DNA of 56,391 nt from an uncultured Phaeodactylibacter sp. (GCA_913057245.1 CAJXNH010000023.1:1-56391), one strand, 5' to 3'. Positions 41,957 to 50,500 are shown, numbered from the stretch's first letter. Numbers and translations: made by a program. The notes: generated from the sequence alone by a model not told the origin.

Positions 41957-41991
41957 TTGCTTTCGGGAGTTGATAAAAGTAAGTATATTTG
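41957..41991 (+). promoter_or_regulatory. Promoter of etfBA
   Basis: TATATTTG at 41984-41991 matches TAnnTTTG exactly. A TTG at 41957-41959 is 24 bp upstream, slightly long for the -33 element; another at 41970 is too close. The leader would be about 80 nt. Confidence 0.55.
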
Positions 41992-42077
41992 CACGAATCA
42001 GAAATTTTAGCGAATCAAGCGGCTTTTAGGCTCAAAAAGCCTAACCCTAGCCAAAGAAACCACAAAAATACCCATTC

Positions 42078-42818
42078 ATGAAATTATTGGTTTGTGTCAG
42101 TAAGACTCCGGAAACCACAGCCAAGATTGCTTTTACGGAGGGCAACACTCAATTTGATACTTCAGGCGTACAGTTCATCATGAATCCTTATGATGAATGG
42201 TATGCGCTGGTTCGTGCACTCGAACTGAAAGAAGCAAACGGCGGTAGCGTTACGATCATCAACGTTGGCCCGGCTGCCAACGATACGGTCATCCGCAAAG
42301 GCCTGGCGATTGGTGCCGATGAGGCGGTAAGGGTGGATGCGGAGCCGTCCAGTGCGCTCTTCGTCGCCAAACAGATTGCGGCTTACGCCAAAAAGGAAGC
42401 CTTCGACGTGGTCTTCCTGGGTAAGGAAACCATTGACTATAATGGCTCTGAGGTTGGTGCCATGGTAGCAGAATTGCTTGATGTGCCTTTCATTTCCTAT
42501 GCTTCTCATATGGATATGGACGGCGATACAGCAACGGTTACGCGTGATATTGAGGGCGGTAACGAAGTTGTAGAGGTCAAAGCGCCATTCGTTGTTTCTG
42601 CGGCGAAGGGCCTGGCGGAGCAGCGCATTCCCAACATGCGCGGCATCATGATGGCCAAGCGGAAGCCCCTGAAAGTGGAGCCGGCGGTGGATGCCGAAGA
42701 CCTTTCCGTAGCCGTGCATTACGAGCTGCCACCGGAAAAAGGCGACGTCAAGCTGGTCGACCCGGAGAACATGGACGAACTGGTCCGCCTCCTGCACGAA
42801 GAAGCCAAAGCGATATAA
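42078..42818 (+). CDS. etfB: Electron transfer flavoprotein, beta subunit
   Basis: A 246-aa protein that with EtfA forms the heterodimeric flavoprotein taking electrons from acyl-CoA dehydrogenases to the quinone pool. It opens MKLLVCVSKTPETTAKI and has the family segments VQFIMNPYDEWYALVRALELKE, VRVDAEPSSALFVAKQIA and the ETF-beta signature region VVEVKAPFVVSAAKGLAEQRIPNMRGIMMAKRKPL (here ending the AMP/FAD-contact loop). Length is normal for the family. It is followed after 39 bp by etfA on the same strand, a two-gene operon with one promoter upstream. Confidence 0.96.
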   Translation: MKLLVCVSKTPETTAKIAFTEGNTQFDTSGVQFIMNPYDEWYALVRALELKEANGGSVTIINVGPAANDTVIRKGLAIGADEAVRVDAEPSSALFVAKQIAAYAKKEAFDVVFLGKETIDYNGSEVGAMVAELLDVPFISYASHMDMDGDTATVTRDIEGGNEVVEVKAPFVVSAAKGLAEQRIPNMRGIMMAKRKPLKVEPAVDAEDLSVAVHYELPPEKGDVKLVDPENMDELVRLLHEEAKAI

Positions 42819-42857
42819 TCGCGCTATTTCAGAACCCTCTCAAAGTCAATATATATT

Positions 42858-43820
42858 ATGGTTTTAGTATTAGCGGAAACCCAAAAAGGACAATTCAAAA
42901 AGGCAGCCTACGAACTAACTTACTACGGCCACCAAACGGCTCAGGCATTGGGCACGGAATGTGCAGCTCTGGTGCTGGGCACAGCGGAAGGTGCTGAGGA
43001 ATTAGGTAAGTATGGTGCCTCTGAGGTTTATCATATCAACGATACAGCACTGGATACTTTCGACAGTCAGGCTTACACCAAGGTGATCGCTGCGGCTGCG
43101 GAAAAGGCAGGTGCGAATGTGGTCATCGTAGGGCATACTTCTACTGGTAAGTCGTTGCTCGGGCGCCTGGCCGTACGCATGAATGCCGGTTCTGTGCCTG
43201 CAGTCAATGCCGTTCCCACTTTGGAAGGCGGCACTTTCAAGGTACGTAAACCTGTTTTTTCCGGTAAGGCTTTCGCGGATTACGAAGTGAAGTCCGACAA
43301 TAAAGTCCTTTCCCTCATGGGCAACTCCCTTCAGCCACAGGAAGTAGGGCAGGCGGCAAGTGTGGAAACACTGGACGTGGAAGTGCCGGCTGCACAGGTC
43401 ACGGTAAAGGAAGTGAAGCGTATGGAAGGCCGTACGCCACTGCCCGAAGCCGAGCTCGTTGTCTCTGCTGGCCGTGGGATGAAAGGGCCGGAGAATTGGG
43501 GCATCATTGAAGAACTGGCAGAAACGATGGGCGCAACAACGGCTTGTTCCCGCCCGGTAGCGGATGCAGACTGGCGCCCACACCATGAGCACGTCGGGCA
43601 AACGGGTGTTGCCATCCGCCCCAACCTCTACTTCGCCATTGGTATTTCCGGCGCGATTCAGCACCTGGCAGGGGTAAACAGCTCCAAGACCATTGTGGTG
43701 ATCAACAAAGACCCGGAAGCACCATTCTTTAAAGCTGCTGACTACGGTGTGGTTGGGGATCTGTTTGACGTGGTGCCCCGCCTAAATGAAGCCATGAAGA
43801 AGTTCAAAGCGGAGAATTAA
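42858..43820 (+). CDS. etfA: Electron transfer flavoprotein, alpha subunit
   Basis: A 320-aa partner of EtfB that carries the FAD. Domain I (about 1-190) opens MVLVLAETQKGQFKKAAYEL and has ANVVIVGHTSTGKSLLGRLA. The C-terminal FAD domain has GRGMKGPENWGIIEELAETM, SRPVADADW, VGQTGVAIRPNLYFAIGISG and AIQHLAGVNSSKTIVVINKD, the ETF-alpha signature. The order is beta then alpha, as in most bacteria. No terminator is seen behind it; the rpsO promoter starts 10 bp after the stop codon, so some read-through into rpsO is likely. Confidence 0.97.
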   Translation: MVLVLAETQKGQFKKAAYELTYYGHQTAQALGTECAALVLGTAEGAEELGKYGASEVYHINDTALDTFDSQAYTKVIAAAAEKAGANVVIVGHTSTGKSLLGRLAVRMNAGSVPAVNAVPTLEGGTFKVRKPVFSGKAFADYEVKSDNKVLSLMGNSLQPQEVGQAASVETLDVEVPAAQVTVKEVKRMEGRTPLPEAELVVSAGRGMKGPENWGIIEELAETMGATTACSRPVADADWRPHHEHVGQTGVAIRPNLYFAIGISGAIQHLAGVNSSKTIVVINKDPEAPFFKAADYGVVGDLFDVVPRLNEAMKKFKAEN

Positions 43821-43829
43821 GCTGTTGCC

Positions 43830-43859
43830 TTGCAAATTCCGGCAATTCGCGTATCTTTG
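43830..43859 (+). promoter_or_regulatory. Promoter of rpsO
   Basis: TTG (43830-43832), a 19-bp spacer and TATCTTTG (43852-43859) match the Bacteroidota housekeeping promoter without mismatch in the -7 element. It lies 47 bp before the rpsO start. This is one of the two clearest promoters in the window. Confidence 0.75.
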
Positions 43860-43906
43860 CGCTGCTGTAACTGATTTATACAATCACTAACGGTTAAAAA
43901 ATTATC

Positions 43907-44182
43907 ATGGCAGAATACTTAACGAAAGAAAAGAAAGCCGAAATCTTCAATGAATTCGGCGGTTCTGAGAAAAACACCGGCTCCACAGAAGCACAGGTGG
44001 CATTGTTCACTTACCGGATCAAGGAGCTTTCCAAGCACCTGAACGACAACCCAAAGGACCACTCTTCCCGCCGCGCGCTATTGACGCTGGTAGGTAAGCG
44101 TAAGCGTCTGCTGGGCTATCTGGCTAAGAAAAACCTGGATGGATACCGGGCACTCATTGAGAAGCTGAATATCCGTAAATAG
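43907..44182 (+). CDS. rpsO: 30S ribosomal protein S15
   Basis: A 91-aa primary rRNA-binding protein of the small-subunit platform. Family marks are GSTEAQVALFTYRIKELSKHL, DHSSRRALLTLVGKRKRLLGYL and the C-terminal ALIEKLNIRK. Length is normal. It has its own promoter and a strong terminator. Its position just before pnp is a widely conserved gene order. In some bacteria S15 represses its own mRNA through a 5' structure; the 47-nt leader here is too short to show an obvious pseudoknot. Confidence 0.98.
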   Translation: MAEYLTKEKKAEIFNEFGGSEKNTGSTEAQVALFTYRIKELSKHLNDNPKDHSSRRALLTLVGKRKRLLGYLAKKNLDGYRALIEKLNIRK

Positions 44183-44207
44183 TCCGGCTTTTAGTCGGTG
44201 TATATGG

Positions 44208-44247
44208 CAGGGGCGTTCCTTACAAAGGAGCGCCCCTGTCTGCATTT
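44208..44247 (+). terminator. Terminator of rpsO
   Basis: CAGGGGCGTTCCTT (44208-44221) pairs with AAGGAGCGCCCCTG (44225-44238; one T-G pair) around an ACA loop, with TCTGCATTTT following. It separates rpsO from pnp. Confidence 0.85.
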
Positions 44248-44638
44248 TATACCTTTCTACCCAAGAATTTGTATAACTGCGCAGAAAATCGTAGCAAAAT
44301 TGTGTATATTCGCCTCCGATAAAAGAAGCTAAGACAAACTAACGGGAGCAAGACCACTAGTGCGGCAAGTCCGGTTTAACCGGTGGTTGCTTCGGAATAC
44401 AAGGATAAGAACGTTATCCATCCGGCAGCAATCAAGCACTTTCGAATCAATCCACTAGCAAAAAACCCGGCTAACGAAGGAAAATGAAGGTCACGATACC
44501 ATCTCACAACCCTTATTCCTCCCTCAATTGCTGAAGACGGTTTCTCATGAGGTTTTTTTACCTCGGACCGGTCCCCTTGCATTTCGTTGTGATGCTTACG
44601 CAAAATGATTATTAGAAGTTAAACCAATCAAATTTAAG
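44248..44638 (+). other. Long leader region upstream of pnp
   Basis: A 391-bp stretch without a convincing gene. A -7-like TATATTCG lies at about 44305-44312, which would give a leader of more than 300 nt. The leader contains a short CCGGTTTAACCGG dyad near 44370 and a GAGGT-T-run-ACCTC hairpin near 44550. In enterobacteria pnp mRNA is self-controlled through a leader stem-loop cleaved by RNase III; a comparable arrangement here is only a possibility. A 75-codon frame on the opposite strand (44376-44603) shows no family features. Confidence 0.4.
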
Positions 44639-46840
44639 ATGGGATTACAAACTCCTATTACCACGTCCTTTGACCTACCTGATGGACGGACCGTAACTAT
44701 TGAAACCGGTAAGTTGGCGACTCAGGCTGATGGCTCGGTTGTGATCCGTGTCGGAGACACGATGCTTTTTTGTTCCGTGGTTTCTGCCAAAGAAGCCCGG
44801 GAGGGACAGCCTTTCTTCCCGCTATCCGTCGATTATCAGGAAAAGTACGCCTCTGCAGGCCGTATCCCCGGCAACTTCTTCCGCCGGGAAGCTAAGCTAT
44901 CTGATTACGAAGTACTGATTTCGCGTTTGGTTGACCGGGCGATCCGTCCGCTCTTCCCGGATGGCTACATGAACGATACACAGGTCATTATAAACCTTAT
45001 CTCCGGCGAACAGGAAGTATTGCCTGATGCGTTTGCGGCCCTGGCAGCTTCTTCCGCGCTGGCCGTATCTGACATTCCTTTCGCCGGGCCGATTTCCGAA
45101 GTACGGGTGGCACGTATCAATGATCGCTTTGTCGTTAACCCTTTCCGCTCTGACCTCGAAAATGCAGATCTGGACATCATTGTTGCGGCAACCATCGATA
45201 ACGTAATGATGGTGGAAGGCGAAGCTAACGAAGTACCTGAAAGTGCCCTCATTGAGGCCATCAAGATTGGTCACGAAGCGATCAAGGTGCAGTGTAAAGC
45301 ACAGTTGGAACTCGCTGAAAAAGTGGGGGAGAAAGCCACTGTTAAGCGGGAATTTGTACCACCTGTAGTGGAGGATACCGTAAAGGAAGTTGTTGAAAGC
45401 AACACCCGTGATAAAATTCATGAAGTAGCGGCTGGTGCACTGGATAAAGTGGCCCGCAAGGAGGGCTTCAAAGCCATCATCGAGGAGTTAGTGGAAAAAC
45501 TGACCGAAGAGAAGGGAGAGGAATTCATGGAAGAGCATGGCGATGACATCAAAAGCTACTATGATAAGTTCAAAAAAGAAGTCATCCGCGAAATGGTGCT
45601 GGCTGAAAGCCGCCGTCTCGATGGCCGTAAGTTTGACGAAATCCGCGACATTTGGTGCGAGGTAGACTACTTGCCTTCCGCTCACGGTTCAGCGGTGTTT
45701 ACCCGTGGCGAAACGCAGTCACTGACCTCCCTGACCCTGGGTACCAAGCAGGACGAGCTGATGGTGGACACTGCAATGGACCACAGCTTCTCTAATTTCA
45801 TCCTGCACTATAACTTCCCGGCATTCTCCGTAGGGGAAATCAAGCCTATGCGTGGCCCTGGCCGCCGCGAGGTGGGGCACGCCAACCTGGCTGCCCGCTC
45901 CCTGAAGAAAGTGATGCCCGAGGAAATGCCTTATACCATCCGTATTGTTTCTGATATTCTGGAGTCCAATGGCTCCTCTTCCATGGCAACAGTCTGTGCA
46001 GGTGCGCTGGCCCTGATGGACGGCGGTATCCAAATCAAGGCACCGGTTTCCGGTATTGCGATGGGTATGATTTCCGATGGCAAAAGGACAGCTATCCTGT
46101 CCGACATCCTGGGCGACGAGGATGCACTGGGCGATATGGACTTCAAAGTGACGGGTACCGAAAATGGGATCACGGCTTGCCAGATGGATATCAAAATTGA
46201 CGGCCTGCCGTATGAAGAGCTGGAGAAAGCGCTGAATCAGGCGCGCGAGGGACGGATTCACATCCTTAATGAGATGAAGAAAGCCCTCGAAGCACCACGC
46301 GAAGACCTCAAGCCGCATGCACCGCGCATCGTTGAGATCATTATTGATAAGAGCTTTATTGGCGCCGTGATTGGCCCGGGTGGTAAGGTGATTCAGGAAA
46401 TTCAGGCAGAGACCGGCACCAACATCAACATTGAAGAAGTTGGGGACGAAGGTGTGGTCAGCATTGCCAGTGAAAACAAAGAGTCGATTGACGCTGCCCT
46501 GGCGCGTATTCGCCGCATCACATTTACACCATCTGTAGGCGACACCTACGATGCGGTAGTGAAAACAGTTATGCCTTATGGTGTCTTTGTAGACTTCATG
46601 GGCAAGAGCGGCCTGCTGCATGTTTCGGAGATTGACCACGCCCGCGTTGAGCGCGTCGAGGATTTCTTCCAGGAAGGCGATGAGGTACGCGTGAAGCTTA
46701 TAGGTGTAGACAAAAAGACTGGTAAGTTACGTCTGTCCCGGAAAGCACTGCTCCCAAGGCCGGAAGGTGGCGGAGACCGTGATAACGGTCGCGGGCGCGA
46801 TGACAACCGTGGAGGTGGGAACCGCCGCCATCGCGACTAA
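44639..46840 (+). CDS. pnp: Polyribonucleotide nucleotidyltransferase (PNPase)
   Basis: A 733-aa trimeric phosphorolytic 3'-5' exoribonuclease of mRNA decay. Order: first RNase PH domain (about 10-215, with KYASAGRIPGNFFRREAK); a helical linker (about 220-315); second RNase PH domain (about 320-540, with FTRGETQSLTSLTLGT, HYNFPAFSVGE and the catalytic Asp region LGDEDALGDMDFKV); KH domain with GxxG in VIGPGGKVIQEIQ; S1 domain (about 630-700, VMPYGVFVDFMGKSGLLHVSEI); and a short Arg/Gly/Asp-rich tail (GGGDRDNGRGRDD) that may bind RNA. The ATG at 44639 gives the usual N-terminus. A strong terminator follows. Confidence 0.98.
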   Translation: MGLQTPITTSFDLPDGRTVTIETGKLATQADGSVVIRVGDTMLFCSVVSAKEAREGQPFFPLSVDYQEKYASAGRIPGNFFRREAKLSDYEVLISRLVDRAIRPLFPDGYMNDTQVIINLISGEQEVLPDAFAALAASSALAVSDIPFAGPISEVRVARINDRFVVNPFRSDLENADLDIIVAATIDNVMMVEGEANEVPESALIEAIKIGHEAIKVQCKAQLELAEKVGEKATVKREFVPPVVEDTVKEVVESNTRDKIHEVAAGALDKVARKEGFKAIIEELVEKLTEEKGEEFMEEHGDDIKSYYDKFKKEVIREMVLAESRRLDGRKFDEIRDIWCEVDYLPSAHGSAVFTRGETQSLTSLTLGTKQDELMVDTAMDHSFSNFILHYNFPAFSVGEIKPMRGPGRREVGHANLAARSLKKVMPEEMPYTIRIVSDILESNGSSSMATVCAGALALMDGGIQIKAPVSGIAMGMISDGKRTAILSDILGDEDALGDMDFKVTGTENGITACQMDIKIDGLPYEELEKALNQAREGRIHILNEMKKALEAPREDLKPHAPRIVEIIIDKSFIGAVIGPGGKVIQEIQAETGTNINIEEVGDEGVVSIASENKESIDAALARIRRITFTPSVGDTYDAVVKTVMPYGVFVDFMGKSGLLHVSEIDHARVERVEDFFQEGDEVRVKLIGVDKKTGKLRLSRKALLPRPEGGGDRDNGRGRDDNRGGGNRRHRD

Positions 46841-47179
46841 TACGACATTTGTGAAATAATAGATTAGCTGGGCTTCTGCAATGCTGTGGAGCCCGGCTTT
46901 TTTGTTGGGCCGGAGACAAAAATGAAAAGGGGCAGAATGTATAAAAACAAGGGCTTAACAGCTTTGAAGCCTTAAAGAATCCGGCAAAATTGCCATATAG
47001 TGTACGGCAGCGAACCTCAACCACGGAACTATTTTTAGATAATAGTTGTATTTTAGATGGAAAAGGCGCATTTAATGCCTTTTTACTAAAAAGTCAAGTT
47101 TCCATAAAAGGGGCAACTTTTCTGCCTGTTTAGCGTAAATTTACAGTGTGGAATAGCTAACCCTAAAATTACCTTGCTT
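46841..47179 (+). other. Intergenic region between pnp and rpoD
   Basis: After the pnp terminator (46867-46903) there is AT-rich DNA. An AACTATT/AATAGTT dyad lies at 47027-47047 and an AAAAGGC/GCCTTTT hairpin at 47061-47083. TAAATTTA at about 47136 is a one-mismatch -7 candidate for rpoD with no good -33. No gene is seen. Confidence 0.45.
46867..46903 (+). terminator. Terminator of pnp
   Basis: GCTGGGCTTC (46867-46876) pairs with GAGCCCGGC-type sequence (46888-46897; wobble pairs at two places) and TTTTTT follows directly. Confidence 0.85.
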
Positions 47180-48049
47180 ATGCGTCAGTTGAAAATTACA
47201 AATAAAATCACGGCCAGGGAAAGCCTTGCCCTGGACAAGTATTTGAATGATATTGGTAAAATTCCAATGCTTGCTCCGGAGGAAGAAGCTGAACTGGCCC
47301 GACGCATCCGGCAGGGCGATCAGGAAGCACTCGACAAGCTGACTCGTTCCAACCTGCGTTTCGTGGTCTCCGTAGCCAAGCAATATCAGAATCAGGGGCT
47401 GTCCCTGAGCGACTTGATCAACGAAGGGAATGTGGGGCTGATGAAAGCAGCCCGCCGGTTTGACGAAACCAAAGGATTTAAGTTCATCTCTTATGCCGTT
47501 TGGTGGATTCGGCAATCTATTCTTCAAGCTATTGTGGAGTACTCCCGTATCGTGCGCCTGCCCCTCAATAAGGTAGGGTCCTATAATAAGGTTAATGAAG
47601 CGTTCCTGTCATTTGTGCAGGAATTCGAACGGGAGCCTACGCACGAAGAACTGGCTGAGCTGCTGGGGATGACGCCAAAGGAAATTTCCAATATGCTAAA
47701 GGGTAACGGACGGCATGTTTCCGTTGATGCTCCGATGAGCGGAGAAGACGGCGACAGTACTATGCTTGATGTCATTTCCGTAGACGAAGAAGGTGCCAGC
47801 CCTGATGGCTCTCTGATGGATCAGTCGCTCAAAGACGAAGTACAGCAGGGGTTGTCTATCCTGTCGCCCCGCGAAGTGGAGGTGCTGTCTTCCTACTACG
47901 GGCTCAACGGTCAAAAGTCGCTTACCCTGGAAGAAATCGGTGACCTCTATGGTTTGACCCGGGAGCGGGTTCGGCAAATCAAAGAGCGGGCCATCCGCCG
48001 CCTGCGTAAATCTTATAACCGCAATGCACTGAAGTCTTATCTGGGATAG
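47180..48049 (+). CDS. rpoD: Primary RNA polymerase sigma factor
   Basis: A 289-aa housekeeping sigma factor of the Bacteroidota type, which lacks region 1.1. Region 1.2 is [18 protein letters not shown]. Region 2 has [36 protein letters not shown] and the -10-reading [18 protein letters not shown]. Region 3 has [14 protein letters not shown]. Region 4 ends with [24 protein letters not shown] as the helix-turn-helix. The start is taken at ATG 47180, giving [20 protein letters not shown]; a TTG two codons upstream is less likely. Known members read the TTTG / TAnnTTTG promoters seen at several genes here. The gene ends in a strong terminator. Confidence 0.96.
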   Translation: MRQLKITNKITARESLALDKYLNDIGKIPMLAPEEEAELARRIRQGDQEALDKLTRSNLRFVVSVAKQYQNQGLSLSDLINEGNVGLMKAARRFDETKGFKFISYAVWWIRQSILQAIVEYSRIVRLPLNKVGSYNKVNEAFLSFVQEFEREPTHEELAELLGMTPKEISNMLKGNGRHVSVDAPMSGEDGDSTMLDVISVDEEGASPDGSLMDQSLKDEVQQGLSILSPREVEVLSSYYGLNGQKSLTLEEIGDLYGLTRERVRQIKERAIRRLRKSYNRNALKSYLG

Positions 48050-48076
48050 TGCGTTTACTCGATATAAAAATAGCAG

Positions 48077-48114
48077 CGCCCATTTCAGGCAATCGTCTGG
48101 AGTGGGCGTTTTTT
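48077..48114 (+). terminator. Terminator of rpoD
   Basis: CGCCCATTTCAG (48077-48088) pairs with CTGGAGTGGGCG (48097-48108, two wobble pairs), 8-nt loop, then TTTTTT. A reading frame passes through it, which rules out the upstream start for the next gene. Confidence 0.88.
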
Positions 48115-48126
48115 CAATTGGGATTG

Positions 48127-49209
48127 ATGAAAAGAGGGCTTTTGGTATTATCCGCTATATGCAGTATGCTGATCTTGAGTTGCGGAGAAAATACGGTTTC
48201 GGAAGCATCAGAGGAAGAAAATACCCCAGCTGTCAAGGGTTTCCGTAAAAGCGGCTCTGCGTATCCGATAGTGAAGTTGAGCGTGCCGCTTTTTCAAATC
48301 CGTGAGGCTCCGGATGTGGAAAGCCGTGGGCTGAGCAATCTTCAAAAAGGCGACCCGCTTGAATTGCTGGGGCCGGTAAGCGAACAGGTCACCCGTCTTA
48401 CAATTGGGGAAAAGACTTTTTACCAGCCCTGGCTGTTGGTACGTACGCAAGCAGGTGCCGAAGGATGGGTGCACGCAGCAGTCGTCACGGGAGAGGTGCC
48501 GGAAGGGCTCCGGCTGAAAGCGTTGGTTGGCAAAGTGCTTGCCCGGGAAGCCAGTGAATATGCTCAGGCATTTAATGAAATGGCAAGTGCAGCCACGGTC
48601 GTGCAAACCATAAGGCTGGCGCATCAATTGTGTGAGCAGCTCACCATAGTGATGCAGTTGCAACCGCCTGAGATGGCATCGGAAGTTGCCAGCCTCCTCC
48701 CTGCGCTAACCGTTTCCTGGGTTGAAGCAGCAAATAGCTGGCAATTTTATGTTGATTACAAAACGTTTGAAACGGCGGCCCGCCGCTCGGGCAGCGCTGC
48801 TGATGATGCGTTGCTGGAGCTTTATTACTCGGCCTATCCGGTAGACAGTATCGGCTATTTGTACCCGGCCTGGAAGCTGGAGGTAGACGACAGGAGCGTT
48901 TTCAGCCTGCTCGGCAAAGGCATACACACTTCTTTTTTGAGCCAGTTAGATCAAATGAGTCCATACAGGGATATAGCCGGACCAGAAATCGACCAGCTCA
49001 AAGCACGCCTTATCAACGATATGACTGAACCAGCTGTTTTGTATTGGGAGGCAAGGGAAAAAGTGCAGCAGGAGTTGGAATCCATACTTGATACCACATT
49101 TACTGTGTTAACGCCTGCAGATACCTTAGCTTTGCACCAAAGCCTGATGGTAGTCCGGGATACAGTGAGCGCCAGGCAGCGCCGCTTTAACTTCAGGGCA
49201 GGCCATTAA
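48127..49209 (+). CDS. SH3-like-domain lipoprotein of unknown function
   Basis: A 360-aa lipoprotein: signal peptide MKRGLLVLSAICSMLILSC with the lipobox LILSC (Cys19). Residues about 50-125 form a bacterial SH3-like barrel (KLSVPLFQIREAPD, LQKGDPLELLGPV, LLVRTQAGAEGWVHAAVV); such domains usually bind peptidoglycan or peptides. The remainder (about 130-360) is helical and not recognised. The frame is open back to 48049 but crosses the rpoD terminator, and the ATG at 48127 puts the signal peptide first. It is followed after 27 bp by another unknown gene, probably co-transcribed. Confidence 0.75.
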   Translation: MKRGLLVLSAICSMLILSCGENTVSEASEEENTPAVKGFRKSGSAYPIVKLSVPLFQIREAPDVESRGLSNLQKGDPLELLGPVSEQVTRLTIGEKTFYQPWLLVRTQAGAEGWVHAAVVTGEVPEGLRLKALVGKVLAREASEYAQAFNEMASAATVVQTIRLAHQLCEQLTIVMQLQPPEMASEVASLLPALTVSWVEAANSWQFYVDYKTFETAARRSGSAADDALLELYYSAYPVDSIGYLYPAWKLEVDDRSVFSLLGKGIHTSFLSQLDQMSPYRDIAGPEIDQLKARLINDMTEPAVLYWEAREKVQQELESILDTTFTVLTPADTLALHQSLMVVRDTVSARQRRFNFRAGH

Positions 49210-49236
49210 TTTCAACGCTTTACCAATTATAAACGA

Positions 49237-49905
49237 ATGGGTTTATTTGCATTAATTACGTTATTGGTCACACTGACCGGAGCCGTCCTTCTGGCACGGG
49301 GGCTCAGGAACTTTATGCCGGGCGACAAACGCCTGTTTCAGGACATGCAACAGCTAAAAGAAGAGATGCAGGAGTGGAAGCCGGATTTGGTACCGGTCTC
49401 TTCGGAGGAACTCGATGCGTTTTCCTTCAATCAGGTACAGCGCTCTGTACGGAAGCGTTTTGGAAAAACAGCAAAGGGCGTATTTACAACCATTTACCAC
49501 GAACCGATACTGGCCTATGCCTACAAGGAGTACTCCGGGCCGGGGCAGAAAGCCATTCTTTACGCAGAGACAGGAGAAAAATCTTACTCCTACATCAAAG
49601 ACAAAAATGGGGTTCGGATCGCCGCTGGTCAGCGTCAGCTTGGGACACTTAAAGAGGATGGCACGCTCTACAGCCCTAATGGCAGTAAGCCGGTAGCCAA
49701 ACTTGGGCAGCCTGCGAATCGCCTTTTGCCGGTGCGTACGGCCGACCGGGAGCTGGGCAGCCTGGTAGACCCACCAGAAACAACAGATGATGCGCTTGGG
49801 CAGCGGGCCTTCCAATTTGTGCCGAATGATCTGGCCGAAGAGGAAAAAGATGTATTTCTCGCTCTGGCAACCCTGGAATTGGTGCACCGGACGTTGAGAT
49901 CGTAA
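49237..49905 (+). CDS. Membrane-anchored protein of unknown function
   Basis: A 222-aa protein with one N-terminal TM segment (MGLFALITLLVTLTGAVLLA) followed by a soluble mixed alpha/beta region. Visible features are a basic patch VQRSVRKRFGKTAKG, a beta-rich segment (ILYAETGEKSYSYIKDKNGV, then GTLKEDGTLYSPNGSKPVAKL) and a helical C-terminus ending FLALATLELVHRTLRS. I do not recognise a family. The 27-bp spacing to the SH3 lipoprotein upstream suggests an operon of two envelope proteins. The first ATG is used because it starts the hydrophobic segment. Confidence 0.65.
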   Translation: MGLFALITLLVTLTGAVLLARGLRNFMPGDKRLFQDMQQLKEEMQEWKPDLVPVSSEELDAFSFNQVQRSVRKRFGKTAKGVFTTIYHEPILAYAYKEYSGPGQKAILYAETGEKSYSYIKDKNGVRIAAGQRQLGTLKEDGTLYSPNGSKPVAKLGQPANRLLPVRTADRELGSLVDPPETTDDALGQRAFQFVPNDLAEEEKDVFLALATLELVHRTLRS

Positions 49906-49922
49906 AAAAACCTGAAAATCGT

Positions 49923-49953
49923 TTTTGGTTTCCCATCCATTCGTCTAGCTTTG
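49923..49953 (+). promoter_or_regulatory. Promoter of the Nudix-like gene
   Basis: TTTTG (49923-49927), an 18-bp spacer and TAGCTTTG (49946-49953) match the Bacteroidota consensus fully. The leader would be about 55 nt. Confidence 0.7.
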
Positions 49954-49964
49954 ATGAACCATTT

Positions 49965-49978
49965 ACAGGTACACCTGT
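49965..49978. promoter_or_regulatory. Dyad just downstream of the Nudix-like gene promoter
   Basis: ACAGGT-AC-ACCTGT, a 6-bp perfect dyad about 5-18 bp past the expected transcription start; ACAGGT recurs at about 49993. Position suits a repressor site. Short, so chance is possible. Confidence 0.3.
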
Positions 49979-50014
49979 TTGGGAACTGAATTCCACAGGT
50001 CAATTTAATGTACT

Positions 50015-50437
50015 ATGAAGTTACGGAAGAAAGCTAACCTTATCATATACAGGTTTCGGGAGCAGGGGCTTGAGATCTTTTTGGTCAATGCTGATGAAAA
50101 GGGTACTAAATGGGACCTGCCACAGGGCGCAATGGACAATGATAAGTCCCGTACCTTCATCGAGGATGACCGTCTTATCGAGTTAGACCCGGTGGCGCAG
50201 GACAGTGGCGATTTGGAAAATGCGATAGCAGTAGAGGGCGATTGGCATGAAATCCCTTCGCTGAAGTCGATGCTTTCCGAAGATGCGCAGTACCTTAAAG
50301 ATAAGATCAAGAGCATGGAAAAAGGTACTTATTTTGCCCTGAAAGAGGCCGTAAAAAAGGTGATGCCCCACCAATATGAATTTCTGAAAGAACTTAAAGA
50401 TATTTTGGTAGACCGCAACTCGGTCAAGGACCTCTAA
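50015..50437 (+). CDS. Nudix-like protein with degenerate catalytic motif
   Basis: A 140-aa cytoplasmic protein. The N-terminus (ANLIIYRFREQGLEIFLVN, then KWDLPQGAMD) looks like the first strands of a Nudix fold, where WxLPKG normally precedes the Nudix box. The canonical box with its REUXEE glutamates is missing. The best counterpart is GTYFALKEAVKKVMPHQ near residue 107, in which the metal-binding glutamates are replaced by lysines. An acidic insertion (DRLIELDPVAQDSGDLENAI) separates the two parts. Loss of hydrolase activity and a binding or regulatory role are inferred. The gene has a very good own promoter and a terminator shared with cmk. Confidence 0.6.
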   Translation: MKLRKKANLIIYRFREQGLEIFLVNADEKGTKWDLPQGAMDNDKSRTFIEDDRLIELDPVAQDSGDLENAIAVEGDWHEIPSLKSMLSEDAQYLKDKIKSMEKGTYFALKEAVKKVMPHQYEFLKELKDILVDRNSVKDL

Positions 50438-50457
50438 AAGGTCATCAAACCGGAAAT

Positions 50458-50496
50458 AAAAGCGTGAGTTGCCCCTTTAGGCAGCTCACGCTTTTT
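50458..50496. terminator. Bidirectional terminator between the Nudix-like gene and cmk
   Basis: AAAAGCGTGAGTTGCC (50458-50473) pairs with GGCAGCTCACGCTTTT (50480-50495, one wobble), 6-nt loop, A-run on one side and T-run on the other. It fills the 63-bp gap between two convergent genes. Confidence 0.88.
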
Positions 50497-50500
50497 GATT

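Noticed and set aside
48049..48126. 26-codon N-terminal extension of the SH3 lipoprotein
   Set aside because: It runs through the rpoD terminator and would bury the lipoprotein signal peptide.
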